This document shows positions 1 to 8,121 of a stretch of 64,000 nucleotides of DNA, in pieces (the first letter of the stretch is position 1; each line of letters starts with the position of its first letter). The stretch comes from Mycolicibacterium parafortuitum (GTDB lineage: Bacteria > Actinomycetota > Actinomycetes > Mycobacteriales > Mycobacteriaceae). The notes under the pieces are model-generated. The model did not search any database and had not been told where the DNA came from. It saw only the letters and a program-made list of their open reading frames with translations. The stretch spans positions 3,224,001 through 3,288,000 of the forward strand of contig NZ_AP022598.1 in assembly GCF_010725485.1 (NCBI RefSeq). The letters run 5' to 3'. Made by a program: the position numbers and the translations under genes.

Positions 1-1010
1 ACCAGCGCCTCGATGTCGAGATCGTCACCGTCGGCCCTGCGCCGCAACACCTTCGGGCCGAGACCCACCCGGGAGAGCCGGTGCCGGAGCACGTTGTCGG
101 GCGCGACCGCCGCGGCCGACACATCGGCCGCGGCGGTGAACGGATAGTCGATAACCCGGCACCACTCGGGGCGGTACCGCTGCGAGAACACGTCCCACTC
201 CGGGTACAGCGCCCCGCCGACGCCGACGGCGGCACCGGGGTTGGCGTCGTCGGTGAACTGGATCCGGGTGGGCAACGGGCGTGCGCCGGGCCCGGCCGCT
301 CGGCCGTGCCGGGCGGCCTCGACGTGAAGTTCGGCGCCGCCCGGGCTGTTCGCCGACGCTCCCGGGGAGCTCCCGAGCAGTTTGCGGAGGAAGTCGCCCA
401 CGGCCTGCGAGTTGAACAGCGGGTTGTCGAAGAGCTTGAGGATCTTGCTCTCCTCCGGCGGGCCGTCCCCGTCGTCTGGGTCGTCGTCTTCTGCTGCAGC
501 GGAGTCGATCTCGAAGCTCAGATCGTGCTCCGATGCCTTTGAGCCTGCGGAGGCGGGAGGCGGCGCGACGCGAGCGGGTTTGAGTACCCCGAACCACGAC
601 GGGGCCTCCGCCACCCGGGTGCGGCTGCGAGCCAGCTCGAGGGACTCGGCAGCCGACGTGGTTTCCGGTGCGCCCCACGTGGATAACGCGGCGGCGAGCG
701 GAAGCCGGGTCGCTACGTCGGCGAGCACCCGGCGACCCTCGATCGCCAGGTAGCGCCGCGACCACGAGGCCCGGGCCCGCAGCGGGCGGATCGTCAAGGG
801 ATCGAGACTGCCCGCGCCCAGCAGTGCGCTCTGCACCAGGACCTCGCGGCGCCGCTCGTCGTGCGCGGCGCCGTGTGAGACATAGACGACGCGGCCGTCG
901 GTGTAGGCGGGCTCCCCTGCGGGGGCCTCGGCGATGTCGACCGCGTATCCGGCGAGATGACCGGCAAGCAGCAGGAGATGTTGTGGCGCAGCGGGTTCTG
1001 AGGTGGTCAC
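1..1010 (-). CDS. NorD-like (VWA-type) protein, N-terminal part, truncated by window edge
   Basis: Reading leftwards from a GTG at 1010 there is an uninterrupted frame of about 336 codons running off the window start. The start overlaps the stop of the upstream AAA+ ATPase gene (GTGA, 1007-1010), so the two are translationally coupled. The product is hydrophilic, with a charged acidic stretch near residues 150-170 and no membrane segment. Pairing with a NorQ/CbbQ-type ATPase is the hallmark of NorD/CbbO-type proteins, whose C-terminal von Willebrand A domain would lie beyond the window. Such pairs act as chaperones inserting or remodelling metal cofactors in a partner enzyme. The VWA domain itself is not visible, so the family call rests on context and the general look of the N-terminus. 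Confidence 0.7.
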   Translation of the reverse strand, partial: MTTSEPAAPQHLLLLAGHLAGYAVDIAEAPAGEPAYTDGRVVYVSHGAAHDERRREVLVQSALLGAGSLDPLTIRPLRARASWSRRYLAIEGRRVLADVATRLPLAAALSTWGAPETTSAAESLELARSRTRVAEAPSWFGVLKPARVAPPPASAGSKASEHDLSFEIDSAAAEDDDPDDGDGPPEESKILKLFDNPLFNSQAVGDFLRKLLGSSPGASANSPGGAELHVEAARHGRAAGPGARPLPTRIQFTDDANPGAAVGVGGALYPEWDVFSQRYRPEWCRVIDYPFTAAADVSAAAVAPDNVLRHRLSRVGLGPKVLRRRADGDDLDIEAL

Positions 1011-1822
1011 GGCCGGGGGAGGAGCGCGTCGACCAGTTCGCCGAGGGCGCGGATGATGTCGTGGTCGTCGGTGAGGGCCTCGACGACGGCGGACTGCACC
1101 GCTCGGCGCAGGCTCAACCCCTCGGCGACGAGCCCGCCGGCCAGGATGAGCATCCGGGTGGACGACGCCTCCCGCAGCGGTGACCCGTCGATGTTGCGGA
1201 TCGCATCTCCGATCGTGACGAGGGTGCGGGCGGTGTCGACGTCCACCCCGGCTTCGTGGGCGACGATTTCGGTCTCCACCGCCGGCGGCGGGAAGCCGAG
1301 CTCGATGGCGATGAATCGCTGACGGGTGGATTCCTTGATGCTCTTGAGCACACTCTGATAACCGGGGTTGTACGAGATGACCAGCTGAAAACCGTGCGCG
1401 GCCTTCAGGGTGGCGCCGAGCCGGTCGATCGGCAGTTCGCGGCGGTGATCGGCGAGCGGGTGGATCACCACGGTGGTGTCCTGGCGCGCCTCGACGATTT
1501 CGTCGAGGTAACAGATGCCGCCGGTGCGCACGGCCCGCGTCAACGGACCGTCCACCCACACCGTCTCGCCGCCCTTGAGTAGGAACCTGCCGACCAGGTC
1601 GGCCGACGTCATATCCTCGTGACCGGCGACGGTGATCAGCTCTCGGCCCAGTTCGTGGGCCATCGCCTCGACGAATCTGGTCTTACCGCAACCGGTCGGA
1701 CCCTTCAGCAGCACCGGCGACCCCCGCCGCGCCGCCGCGCGGAACACCTCTGCCTCGTCGCCCACCGGGCGGTAGAACGGGACCGGCGCCGAGCTCTCGA
1801 TCATGGTGACGCCGTTTGTCAT
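1007..1822 (-). CDS. MoxR/NorQ/CbbQ-type AAA+ ATPase
   Basis: A 271-aa cytoplasmic ATPase of typical NorQ/CbbQ length. Walker A is GPTGCGKT near residues 41-48, Walker B is ICYLDEI near residue 105, and a sensor-like ISYNPGYQ follows near residue 150. The family couples ATP hydrolysis to activation of a metalloenzyme together with a VWA partner, which is encoded directly downstream with a 4-bp overlap. The ATG at 1822 abuts the stop of the AveC-like gene and has a GGAG sequence a few bases upstream inside that gene. A second ATG at 1804 is possible but has a poorer ribosome site. No nitric-oxide reductase norB or norC gene is in the window, so the client may be the AveC-like protein or a Rieske/other oxygenase (inference). 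Confidence 0.88.
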   Translation of the reverse strand: MTNGVTMIESSAPVPFYRPVGDEAEVFRAAARRGSPVLLKGPTGCGKTRFVEAMAHELGRELITVAGHEDMTSADLVGRFLLKGGETVWVDGPLTRAVRTGGICYLDEIVEARQDTTVVIHPLADHRRELPIDRLGATLKAAHGFQLVISYNPGYQSVLKSIKESTRQRFIAIELGFPPPAVETEIVAHEAGVDVDTARTLVTIGDAIRNIDGSPLREASSTRMLILAGGLVAEGLSLRRAVQSAVVEALTDDHDIIRALGELVDALLPRP

Positions 1823-2986
1823 TCACTCGCTCCGCTCGTGCGGGATGACCGCGGGCATCTCGACGCCCTCAGGCAGCACGAAGTTGCCGTGGACATCGAC
1901 GTACCCGGAGTGTCTGGTCGGGATCGGCAGATCGGGATGGGGACACGGCCGGTCGGTGCCGTCACCGCAGAGACCGGAGGTGAAGTAGGACCGCTTTTGC
2001 ACGTCCTCGGGCCACGGATCGGCATGCGTCGACATGAACTGCGCCGGGACGATGTAGAAGGTGAAGAACGACGCGCTGATCGCGGCGAAGATCGCCAGGA
2101 ACCGAACGAACTGCTGTTTGGCGAACCCGCCGCGGACGTTGTCGAGTCCCTTCTCTACGACGGTGCGGCCGCGGTCGTCGGTGAAGAACCTCAGGCAGCA
2201 CAGCGCGGCCTGCACACCGCCCCACATCAGGCCCTCATAGATCGGCCACTGGTAGTAGGTGCCCGCGTTGATCGACAGCGCCTGGATGGCACCGGGGAAG
2301 GTGTACATCCCCAGCGGCATCAGGATCAGGCCCTCCATCACGAAGTCGAAGACGAACCCCCACGCGAAGGCGACACCGATGAGACCCTTGGTGCCGAGGT
2401 TCGGGAACCGCTGCTGGGCCTTGCGCATGATCCAGCAGCCCAGGATCGTACACAGCAGCACGCCGTAGGCGTAGCCGGAGACGTTGATACCCAACGGTTC
2501 TGCCACCTGGGCGCCGGGCTTCTCGGGTGACATCCAGCCCGGGACGTGCGGTGCCCACGAACCCATGTTGAACGCCCAGGCGTTATACGTGCACCACGTG
2601 TTGATGTAGTTGAGCAGCGGGTCCTGGAAGAAGAACAGCCCGGTCGAGACCATGATCATGCCGTCGAGGGTGATCCGGCGCTCGCGCCGCCAAGGCCGGA
2701 TGATGAACCACCAGATCGCGACCGGGAACAGCGCCGGCGAGCCGATCTGCCACATCATCAGCGCGACCTTCATGAACGTCGGCGGGTCCGTCGGCCCCGG
2801 ATCGACGCGCGTGAAGTACGGGCCGGTGATCCACCGGATCCACACGTAGATCTGGAAGACCAGGATGATCCCGCCCGCGGTGGCCCAGATCTTGACCCGT
2901 CGCGAAGACGGGGGCGACGGGGCATCGAGGCGTCCGACGGAACTCAGCGGCTCCGTCGCCGACTTCCTGTTCGACAGTTCGCTCAC
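1823..2986 (-). CDS. AveC-like (spirocyclase family) multi-pass membrane protein
   Basis: A 387-aa protein with about seven hydrophobic segments. The first is around residues 30-50 and others include stretches such as ILMPLGMYTFPGAIQAL. The pattern, with conserved aromatic and charged loop motifs (DPLLNYINTW, WPIYEGLMWG), matches the AveC-like family known from the avermectin spirocyclase and very common, without known function, in mycobacteria next to Rieske and P450 genes. The start is the GTG at 2986, preceded by GAGGAG at optimal distance. An open frame extends further upstream but would overlap the divergent TetR promoter. It is the first gene of a three-gene operon with the NorQ- and NorD-like genes. 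Substrate unknown. Confidence 0.8.
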   Translation of the reverse strand: MSELSNRKSATEPLSSVGRLDAPSPPSSRRVKIWATAGGIILVFQIYVWIRWITGPYFTRVDPGPTDPPTFMKVALMMWQIGSPALFPVAIWWFIIRPWRRERRITLDGMIMVSTGLFFFQDPLLNYINTWCTYNAWAFNMGSWAPHVPGWMSPEKPGAQVAEPLGINVSGYAYGVLLCTILGCWIMRKAQQRFPNLGTKGLIGVAFAWGFVFDFVMEGLILMPLGMYTFPGAIQALSINAGTYYQWPIYEGLMWGGVQAALCCLRFFTDDRGRTVVEKGLDNVRGGFAKQQFVRFLAIFAAISASFFTFYIVPAQFMSTHADPWPEDVQKRSYFTSGLCGDGTDRPCPHPDLPIPTRHSGYVDVHGNFVLPEGVEMPAVIPHERSE

Positions 2987-3027
2987 TGCGCCTCCTCGGT
3001 CGCCGTCGGGCACGAACGCCGCAAAAT

Positions 3028-3041
3028 ATACCGACTGGTAT
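3028..3041. promoter_or_regulatory. Palindromic operator in the AveC-like/TetR divergent promoter
   Basis: ATACC-GACT-GGTAT is a perfect 5-bp inverted repeat with a 4-bp spacer. It lies in the 103-bp gap between the divergent AveC-like gene (start 2986) and the TetR gene (start 3090). Size and position are typical of an autoregulatory TetR operator. Binding is inferred, not shown. Confidence 0.6.
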
Positions 3042-3089
3042 CTGAATGACTCAACGGTTTCTGAGAATCTTTTGTGGCAGACTCCTGGA

Positions 3090-3695
3090 ATGGCGGAGCG
3101 GTGGACGCGGGAGCGGCGGCTGGAACACACCCGGGGCCTGCTGCTCGACGCCGCGGAGTCGGTGTTCGGCGAAAAGGGTTTCACCGCCGCGACTCTCGAC
3201 GACATCGCGTATGCGGCCGGCTACACCAAGGGGGCGATCTACAAGCATTTCGCCACCAAGGAGGACCTGTTCCTGGCTGTCAGCGACCGGTATTGGCGGC
3301 GCTATTTCGATAGTTTCGCCGAGGTGATGGCCTCGGCAAGCCGGGTGGGTGCGCATGAACTCGATGCGATCGCCGAGCGCTGGCGCCAGCTCAGCGCAGA
3401 CCGCGGCGCCGACCACGCCGCGCTCGGGCTGGAGTTCACGCTGTATCTGCTGCGCAACCCAGAGGCCAGGGACCGCGTTGCGCAGAAGCGGTCTGAGGTC
3501 GTGGAAAAACTCGCCGGTTTCATCGTCGACAGCATGGACAAGCTCGGCGCCACATTGACGATCCCGCCGTTGACGTTCGCCCAGGCGCTGGTGGCGACCA
3601 GTGACTCGGTGATCCTCGGCAGTCAGCTCGACGGTGTGGATCTGTACCGGCCGGTGGTCGAGATGTACACGTCGGTGATCAAGCTGCCGGAGTGA
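3090..3695 (+). CDS. TetR-family transcriptional regulator
   Basis: A 201-aa regulator with the usual architecture. The N-terminal helix-turn-helix spans roughly residues 10-56, including FTAATLDDIAYAAGYTKGAI and the YKHFATKEDLF recognition/after-helix signature. A divergent alpha-helical ligand-binding domain follows. ATG 3090 starts the conserved MAERWTRERR segment just before the HTH. An open frame extends upstream but would run through the promoter. It is divergent from the AveC-like/NorQ/NorD operon and an inverted repeat lies between them, so it probably represses that operon and itself. It is followed by a strong hairpin at 3711-3766. Ligand unknown. Confidence 0.9.
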   Translation: MAERWTRERRLEHTRGLLLDAAESVFGEKGFTAATLDDIAYAAGYTKGAIYKHFATKEDLFLAVSDRYWRRYFDSFAEVMASASRVGAHELDAIAERWRQLSADRGADHAALGLEFTLYLLRNPEARDRVAQKRSEVVEKLAGFIVDSMDKLGATLTIPPLTFAQALVATSDSVILGSQLDGVDLYRPVVEMYTSVIKLPE

Positions 3696-3710
3696 GTTCC
3701 GGCCGGTGCC

Positions 3711-3766
3711 GAGCAGGCGCGAACTCGCACTGCCGGGGCCTTTTCTGTGCGATTTCGCGTCTGCTC
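3711..3766. repeat. Palindromic intergenic element (copy 1), possible terminator
   Basis: Two 20-bp arms, GAGCAGGCGCGAACTCGCAC and its complement at 3747-3766, pair at 18 of 20 positions around a 16-base loop containing TTTT. It lies just after the TetR stop. A closely related element sits at 4442-4497, so the NTF2-like gene is flanked by both. It may act as a terminator, a dispersed repeat, or both. Confidence 0.75.
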
Positions 3767-3900
3767 CCGGACGGGAACCCCGCCCGGACCGGATCGGCAA
3801 TTCACGTGTGTATTGCAGATACGGCTATGTATATTCAGTTCCGAAGGCGCCCGGTGGCCGTCTCGCTGCGGGCCTCGCAGGCGAAAGGAACTGCACGGTA

Positions 3901-4425
3901 ATGGATCTCGTTGAGCGCATCGCCAAGCATCGGAGAATGGCCGAGAGCTACCGCGACAAGTACGTGCTGCAGAAGGTGCAGGACGGGGAGAGTTACGACG
4001 AGTGGGAGTTCGCCGACGATGCGGTGTACACCTCCCCGTATTTCGTCGCGGAACAGGAACTTGTGCTCAAGGACGTCGCGACCCATTGGGACACCGCGGC
4101 GACGATCGAAGCCAAGGCCTACGGCATCACCTTTCCGGACTGGAAGCCTGTCGACTTCAAGGTCTGGCCTGCCGAGAACGGATTCGTGCAGCGCTACCGC
4201 TGGGAGGGCACGAACGTCAACACCGGCGAGGTGATGGGCTTCTACTCGATCAGCTTCGTCGAAACCGACGAGGACTGCCGCATCGTGCACTGGTCCACCT
4301 ACGTCAACGACGAGGAGTACGGACCGTTTCTCGAAGCGGCGATCGGTGCGCGCGGACCGTTCCACGGCGACGCCTACATGCAGGCCCTGGCCCGGCATTT
4401 CGAGAAGCACAACCTGACGTTCTGA
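3901..4425 (+). CDS. NTF2-like / SnoaL-like fold protein
   Basis: A 174-aa soluble protein without signal peptide or membrane segment. The composition and order of motifs (WEFADDAVYTSPYF near residue 40, then several beta-strand-like stretches with conserved Trp and a C-terminal helix) fit the NTF2/SnoaL-like cone fold, used by small isomerases, cyclases, hydrolases and oxygenase beta subunits. ATG 3901 has GAAAGGA about 12 bp upstream. It is a single-gene unit bracketed by two related palindromic elements. It precedes the Rieske oxygenase module and could be an accessory or ring-modifying enzyme of that pathway (inference). No specific activity can be assigned. Confidence 0.72.
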   Translation: MDLVERIAKHRRMAESYRDKYVLQKVQDGESYDEWEFADDAVYTSPYFVAEQELVLKDVATHWDTAATIEAKAYGITFPDWKPVDFKVWPAENGFVQRYRWEGTNVNTGEVMGFYSISFVETDEDCRIVHWSTYVNDEEYGPFLEAAIGARGPFHGDAYMQALARHFEKHNLTF

Positions 4426-4441
4426 GTCTCGTCGCTCCGGC

Positions 4442-4497
4442 GAGTAGACGCGAAATCGCACGTACTCGTCCCGATTCGTGCGATTTTGTGTCTGCTC
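4442..4497. repeat. Palindromic intergenic element (copy 2), possible terminator
   Basis: Arm GAGTAGACGCGAAATCGCAC plus one more G (4442-4462) pairs with 4477-4497 at 18 of 21 positions, with mismatches that are mostly G-U compatible, around a 14-base loop. It shares its core, close to GAGCAGACGCGAAATCGCAC, with the element at 3711-3766. It follows the NTF2-like gene stop by 16 bp. Confidence 0.75.
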
Positions 4498-4520
4498 GCG
4501 CGGAGCCGGACCACGGAATA

Positions 4521-4535
4521 TCAACTACTTGTTAT
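4521..4535. promoter_or_regulatory. Candidate MarR-type operator upstream of Rieske oxygenase 1
   Basis: TCAACTACTTGTTAT lies about 140 bp before the Rieske gene start. It differs at only two positions from the TCAAGTACTTGATAT site before the reductase gene (8122-8136). The MarR gene at 7559 lies between the two units, which suggests it controls both. Confidence 0.5.
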
Positions 4536-4674
4536 TGCGGGGCCGAGCGTATACCGTCGGCGTTGTCGTCTGGGCCCGAAAACCGAAAAGGCAGCTGCGC
4601 CTGATTGTTTGCCGCGACTGTCTGGACGGTGCGCACAGGCGGCACAGCAGTGTTGGCAGCCCCCAGGAGACGAC

Positions 4675-5952
4675 ATGCCCCGATTTCCGAAGCCGGCAGA
4701 AGGCAGCTGGACCGAGCATTACCCGCAATTGGGGACCGGCCCGGTGTCCTACCGCGACTCGGTGGACCCGCAGTTCTACGAGATCGAGCGCAAGGCCATC
4801 TTCAAACGCGCGTGGCTGAACGTCGGCCGGGTCGAGCAGCTGCCGCGCAAGGGCAGCTACTTCACCAAAGAACTGAAGGTGGCCAACACCTCGATCATCT
4901 TGGTGCGCACGACCTCCGGCGAGGTCAAGGCCTACCACAACATCTGCAGGCACCGCGGCAACAAACTCGTGTGGAACGACATGCCGCTGGAGGAGACCAG
5001 CGGGGTGTGCCGCCAGTTCACGTGCAAGTACCACGCCTGGCGCTACGACCTCGACGGCAACCTGACCTTCGTGCAGCAGGAGGGCGAGTTCTTCGACCTC
5101 GACAAGAGCCGTTACGGACTGGTCGGTGTGCACTGCGACGTGTGGGAAGGCTTCATCTTCGTCAACTTCGCCAAAGAGCCCGAACAGTCGCTGCGGGAGT
5201 TCCTCGGCCCGATGATCACCGACCTCGAGGGCTATCCGTTCGACAAGATGACGTCGCGGTTCCACTACCGCTCCGAGGTCAAGGCCAACTGGAAGCTCTA
5301 TATGGACGCGTTCCAGGAGTTCTACCACGCACCTGTGCTGCACGCGAACCAGTCGCCGACGGCGTACTCGAAGGCCGCGGCCGAAGCCGGATTCGAGGCG
5401 CCGCACTACCGCATCGAGGGGCCGCACCGGCTGGTCAGCACGTCCGGGGTGCGCGCCTGGGAGATGGCCGACGAGATGCGCAAGCCGATCGAGGACATCT
5501 GCCAGAGCGGGCTTTTCGGCCCATGGGACAAACCGGATCTGGGTGAGATGCCGGCCGGGCTGAATCCGGCCAAATGCGATCCGTGGGGCCTGGATTCGTT
5601 CCAGCTGTTCCCGAACTTTGTGATGCTGTTCTGGGGGCAGGGATGGTACCTGACCTACCACTACTGGCCGACGTCCTACAACACCCACATCTTCGAGGGC
5701 ACGCTGTACTTCCCGCAGCCGCGCACCCCACGCGAGCGCATCGCGCAGGAACTCGCGGCGGTGTCGTTCAAGGAATACGGCCTGCAGGATGCGAACACGC
5801 TGGAGGCCACGCAGACGATGATCGAGTCCGAGGTGCTCGACGACTTCGTGCTCTGCGATCAGGAAGTGCTGATCCGGCACCTGCACACCGAGACCGCGGC
5901 GTGGGTGGCCGATTACCGGAGCAAGACCGCGCCGGCCGGGCAGGGGGTATGA
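4675..5952 (+). CDS. Rieske non-heme iron oxygenase, alpha subunit (module 1)
   Basis: A 425-aa aromatic-ring-hydroxylating-type oxygenase. The Rieske [2Fe-2S] ligands are visible as C91-x-H93 (CRHRG) and C117-x2-H120 (CKYH). The mononuclear iron histidines are H218 and H223 in FQEFYHAPVLH. It incorporates oxygen into an organic substrate using electrons from a reductase, probably the KshB-like protein at 8148. The ATG at 4675 has AGGAG 5-6 bp upstream; the longer open frame lacks similarity to the family start. The stop overlaps the next gene (ATGA). It is closely paralogous to the enzyme at 10028: the first 20 residues are nearly identical and the metal ligands have the same numbering. No classical beta-subunit gene follows; the small partner protein takes that place. 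Confidence 0.93.
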   Translation: MPRFPKPAEGSWTEHYPQLGTGPVSYRDSVDPQFYEIERKAIFKRAWLNVGRVEQLPRKGSYFTKELKVANTSIILVRTTSGEVKAYHNICRHRGNKLVWNDMPLEETSGVCRQFTCKYHAWRYDLDGNLTFVQQEGEFFDLDKSRYGLVGVHCDVWEGFIFVNFAKEPEQSLREFLGPMITDLEGYPFDKMTSRFHYRSEVKANWKLYMDAFQEFYHAPVLHANQSPTAYSKAAAEAGFEAPHYRIEGPHRLVSTSGVRAWEMADEMRKPIEDICQSGLFGPWDKPDLGEMPAGLNPAKCDPWGLDSFQLFPNFVMLFWGQGWYLTYHYWPTSYNTHIFEGTLYFPQPRTPRERIAQELAAVSFKEYGLQDANTLEATQTMIESEVLDDFVLCDQEVLIRHLHTETAAWVADYRSKTAPAGQGV

Positions 5953-6293
5953 GCGTGGACGTCTCGACAGCCAAGCTGCCCACCGAGTTCGCCGATCTGG
6001 AGCGGTTCGCCGACTGGTGTCTGCCCAGCGAACCGCAGCGCTATGCCAAGCGGCTGGCCAGTTCGATGCCCGAGATGCAGGCCTTCTACGACGCGATCAC
6101 CCCGAGGGCCGAGGAGGCGATTGCCTACTGCGACAAGTTCGCGATCGACGACCTGCCCGAGGATGTGCTCAACCTGATGCATCTGTTGTACTCGATGATC
6201 CAGGTGTCGTTCCCGGTCGAATGCTGGAAGCAGCCGAAGGTGCCCGATTCCGGTGCCACCGCGCTGGACTGCGACGGCGAACCCGTGCCGTGA
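5949..6293 (+). CDS. Small conserved partner of Rieske oxygenase 1 (unknown function)
   Basis: A 114-aa soluble protein starting in a 4-bp ATGA overlap with the Rieske oxygenase and overlapping the amidohydrolase (GTGA) at its end. It is clearly homologous to the protein at 11313, which follows the second Rieske oxygenase. Shared segments include LP-x2-F-A-x3-FAD, MPE-x2-AFYDA and EEAI-x-YCDKF-x2-DDLP, then NL-x-HL-x-YSMI. It is too short and too helical-looking for a ring-hydroxylating dioxygenase beta subunit. Strict co-occurrence suggests a stability, assembly or electron-transfer accessory role for the oxygenase (inference). I do not recognise the family by name. Confidence 0.85.
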   Translation: MSVDVSTAKLPTEFADLERFADWCLPSEPQRYAKRLASSMPEMQAFYDAITPRAEEAIAYCDKFAIDDLPEDVLNLMHLLYSMIQVSFPVECWKQPKVPDSGATALDCDGEPVP

Positions 6294-7549
6294 CGACGAC
6301 CGTCATCCGTGCGGCGCGCTGGGTCGACGTCGCCGCGGGCGAGGTGCGCTCGCCGGCGACCGTGGTCGTCGTGGGCAACCGCATTGAATCTGTCGATCCT
6401 GCTGTGCCGCCGCAGGACCCGGACGAGGTCATCGACCTCGGCGACGTGACGTTGCTACCCGGGCTGATGGACATGGAGCTCAACCTGCTCATCGGCGGGC
6501 CGGGCGGACCGGAGGGGCTGCCGAGTCCGATGCACGGCGTGCAGGACGACCCTGTCTATCGCACATTGCGTGCGGCGGTGAACGCCCGCACCACGGTCGA
6601 GGCGGGCTTCACCACGGTGCGCAACCTCGGTCTGATGGTCAAGACCGGGGGATACCTGCTCGACGTCGCGCTGCAACGGGCCATCGACCAGGGCTGGCAC
6701 GTGGGACCGCGCATCTATCCGGCCGGTCATGCGGTCACCCCGTACGGTGGGCACCTGGACCCGACGGTGTTCCAGCGGCTCGCGCCCGGGATCATGCCGC
6801 TGTCGGTGGCCGAGGGCATCGCCAACGGCGTCGACGACGTCCGGGCGTGCGTGCGCTACCAGATCCGGCACGGCGCGAAGCTGATCAAGGTGTCTGCCTC
6901 GGGCGGCGTGATGTCGCACAGCACCGCCCCAGGCGCGCAACAGTATTCGGACGACGAGTTCGCCGCGATCGCCGACGAGGCGCACCGCGCCGGAGTCCGG
7001 GTGGCCGCGCACGCGGTGGGTGACACGGCCATCCGCGCCTGCATCCGCGCCGGCATCGACTGCATCGAGCATGGATTCCTGGCCAGCGACGACACCATCC
7101 AGATGATGGTCGACCACGGCACCTTCCTGGTGTCGACCACCTATCTGACCGAGGCGATGGCGATCGACCGGATCGCCCCGGAGCTGCGCAAGAAGGCCGA
7201 GGTCGTGTTCCCGCAGGCCCAGGCGATGTTGCCGAAGGCGATCGCCGCCGGGGTCCGGATCGCGTGCGGCACAGACGCTCCCGCGGTGCCGCACGGGCAG
7301 AACGCCAAGGAGCTGTGCGCGCTGGTGGCGCGCGGGATGACGCCGATGCAGGCGCTACGGGCGGCTACGCTCACCAGCGCCGAACTGATCGAGGCCGACG
7401 ACGAACTCGGCCGGCTGGCGCCCGGCTACCTCGCCGACATCGTCGCCGTCGGCGGCGACCCGGCGCGGGACATCGCCGCGACGCTCGACGTCCGATTTGT
7501 GATGAAGGACGGCGCGGTGGTCAAACGCGACAGCGGCGACCAGGACTAG
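6290..7549 (+). CDS. Amidohydrolase-superfamily protein with altered metal site
   Basis: A 419-aa protein with amidohydrolase/imidazolonepropionase-like order: N-terminal beta-sandwich strand, LLPGLMDM, a Lys-containing GAKLIKVSASGG, a His-containing VAAHAVGD, CIEHG, and GTDAP near the end. The first two metal ligands, normally His-x-His right after LPGL-x-D-x, are replaced: the text reads MDMELN, with E63 and N65. The remaining metal residues appear intact. The enzyme may therefore use one metal, have another chemistry, or be inactive. It starts with GTG 6290 overlapping the small protein stop; a longer in-frame extension lies inside the preceding gene. It is the third gene of the Rieske module 1 operon and likely processes the oxygenase product (inference). 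Confidence 0.85.
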   Translation: MTTTVIRAARWVDVAAGEVRSPATVVVVGNRIESVDPAVPPQDPDEVIDLGDVTLLPGLMDMELNLLIGGPGGPEGLPSPMHGVQDDPVYRTLRAAVNARTTVEAGFTTVRNLGLMVKTGGYLLDVALQRAIDQGWHVGPRIYPAGHAVTPYGGHLDPTVFQRLAPGIMPLSVAEGIANGVDDVRACVRYQIRHGAKLIKVSASGGVMSHSTAPGAQQYSDDEFAAIADEAHRAGVRVAAHAVGDTAIRACIRAGIDCIEHGFLASDDTIQMMVDHGTFLVSTTYLTEAMAIDRIAPELRKKAEVVFPQAQAMLPKAIAAGVRIACGTDAPAVPHGQNAKELCALVARGMTPMQALRAATLTSAELIEADDELGRLAPGYLADIVAVGGDPARDIAATLDVRFVMKDGAVVKRDSGDQD

Positions 7550-7558
7550 CGTCGAGGC

Positions 7559-8035
7559 ATGGACGGGCACGACGCGGTCGGCATCGAACTGACCGACAAC
7601 ATCCTGTGGCTGCTCAAGCAGGCGTTCTACTTCTCGCTGACCAGCGTGAACGAGGCGGTCGGAGAGCACGGTGTGAGCACCGCGCAGATCGGCGTACTCC
7701 GCCAGTTGTCCAACGAACCCGGCTTGTCGGGGGCTGAACTCGCCCGTCGCCTGCTGATCAGCCCGCAGGGTGTGCAGCTGGCGCTGACTGCGCTGGAGAA
7801 GCGGGGGCTGGTGGAGCGCAAGCAGAATCCCGCCCACGGGCGCATCCTGCAGGCGTTCCTGACCGATCAGGGGCGCACGGTCGCCGCGGCCGTCGTCCAC
7901 GACGCGATCGCCGCGCACGACAAGGTGTTCGGCGTGCTGACCAAGGCCGAACAGCAGACTCTGCGCGAACTGCTCGGGAAGGTCGTCGAGCAGGGCACAG
8001 GGCATCGGCTCTACGCCGACCACGTCGACAACTGA
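7559..8035 (+). CDS. MarR-family transcriptional regulator
   Basis: A 158-aa MarR-type winged-helix protein. The central segment, residues about 40-110, reads as the typical HTH plus wing: GVSTAQIGVLRQLSNEPGLS, then AELARRLLISPQGVQLAL, LEKRGLVERK, and the wing HGRILQAFLTDQG. The N- and C-terminal helices would form the dimerisation interface. ATG 7559 lies 9 bp after the amidohydrolase stop, so it is likely co-transcribed. A perfect 12-bp palindrome TCAAGTACTTGA lies downstream before the reductase gene, with a near copy before the Rieske gene. Both are reasonable targets. Effector unknown, probably the aromatic or alicyclic substrate. Confidence 0.92.
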   Translation: MDGHDAVGIELTDNILWLLKQAFYFSLTSVNEAVGEHGVSTAQIGVLRQLSNEPGLSGAELARRLLISPQGVQLALTALEKRGLVERKQNPAHGRILQAFLTDQGRTVAAAVVHDAIAAHDKVFGVLTKAEQQTLRELLGKVVEQGTGHRLYADHVDN

Positions 8036-8040
8036 ACCGC

Positions 8041-8077
8041 CGAAACTGCCTCCAGCAGGGGCTTTGGCGAAGTTTCG
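8041..8077 (+). terminator. Weak stem-loop after the MarR gene
   Basis: CGAAACT at 8041-8047 pairs with AGTTTCG at 8071-8077, with a 23-base interior that can pair partly. There is no clear U tract. Possible weak terminator or processing site between marR and the reductase. Confidence 0.3.
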
Positions 8078-8121
8078 CTGCCGGCAACGCCCCCGGAACG
8101 CAAATTCGCCGACCTGGAACG

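Noticed and set aside
2987..3205. N-terminal extension of the AveC-like protein to 3205
   Set aside because: It would cover the divergent TetR promoter and HTH-coding region; GTG 2986 has a strong ribosome site.
4525..5886. 453-aa minus-strand open frame opposite Rieske oxygenase 1
   Set aside because: The plus-strand frame has all Rieske and iron ligands; the opposite frame has no motif and unnatural composition.
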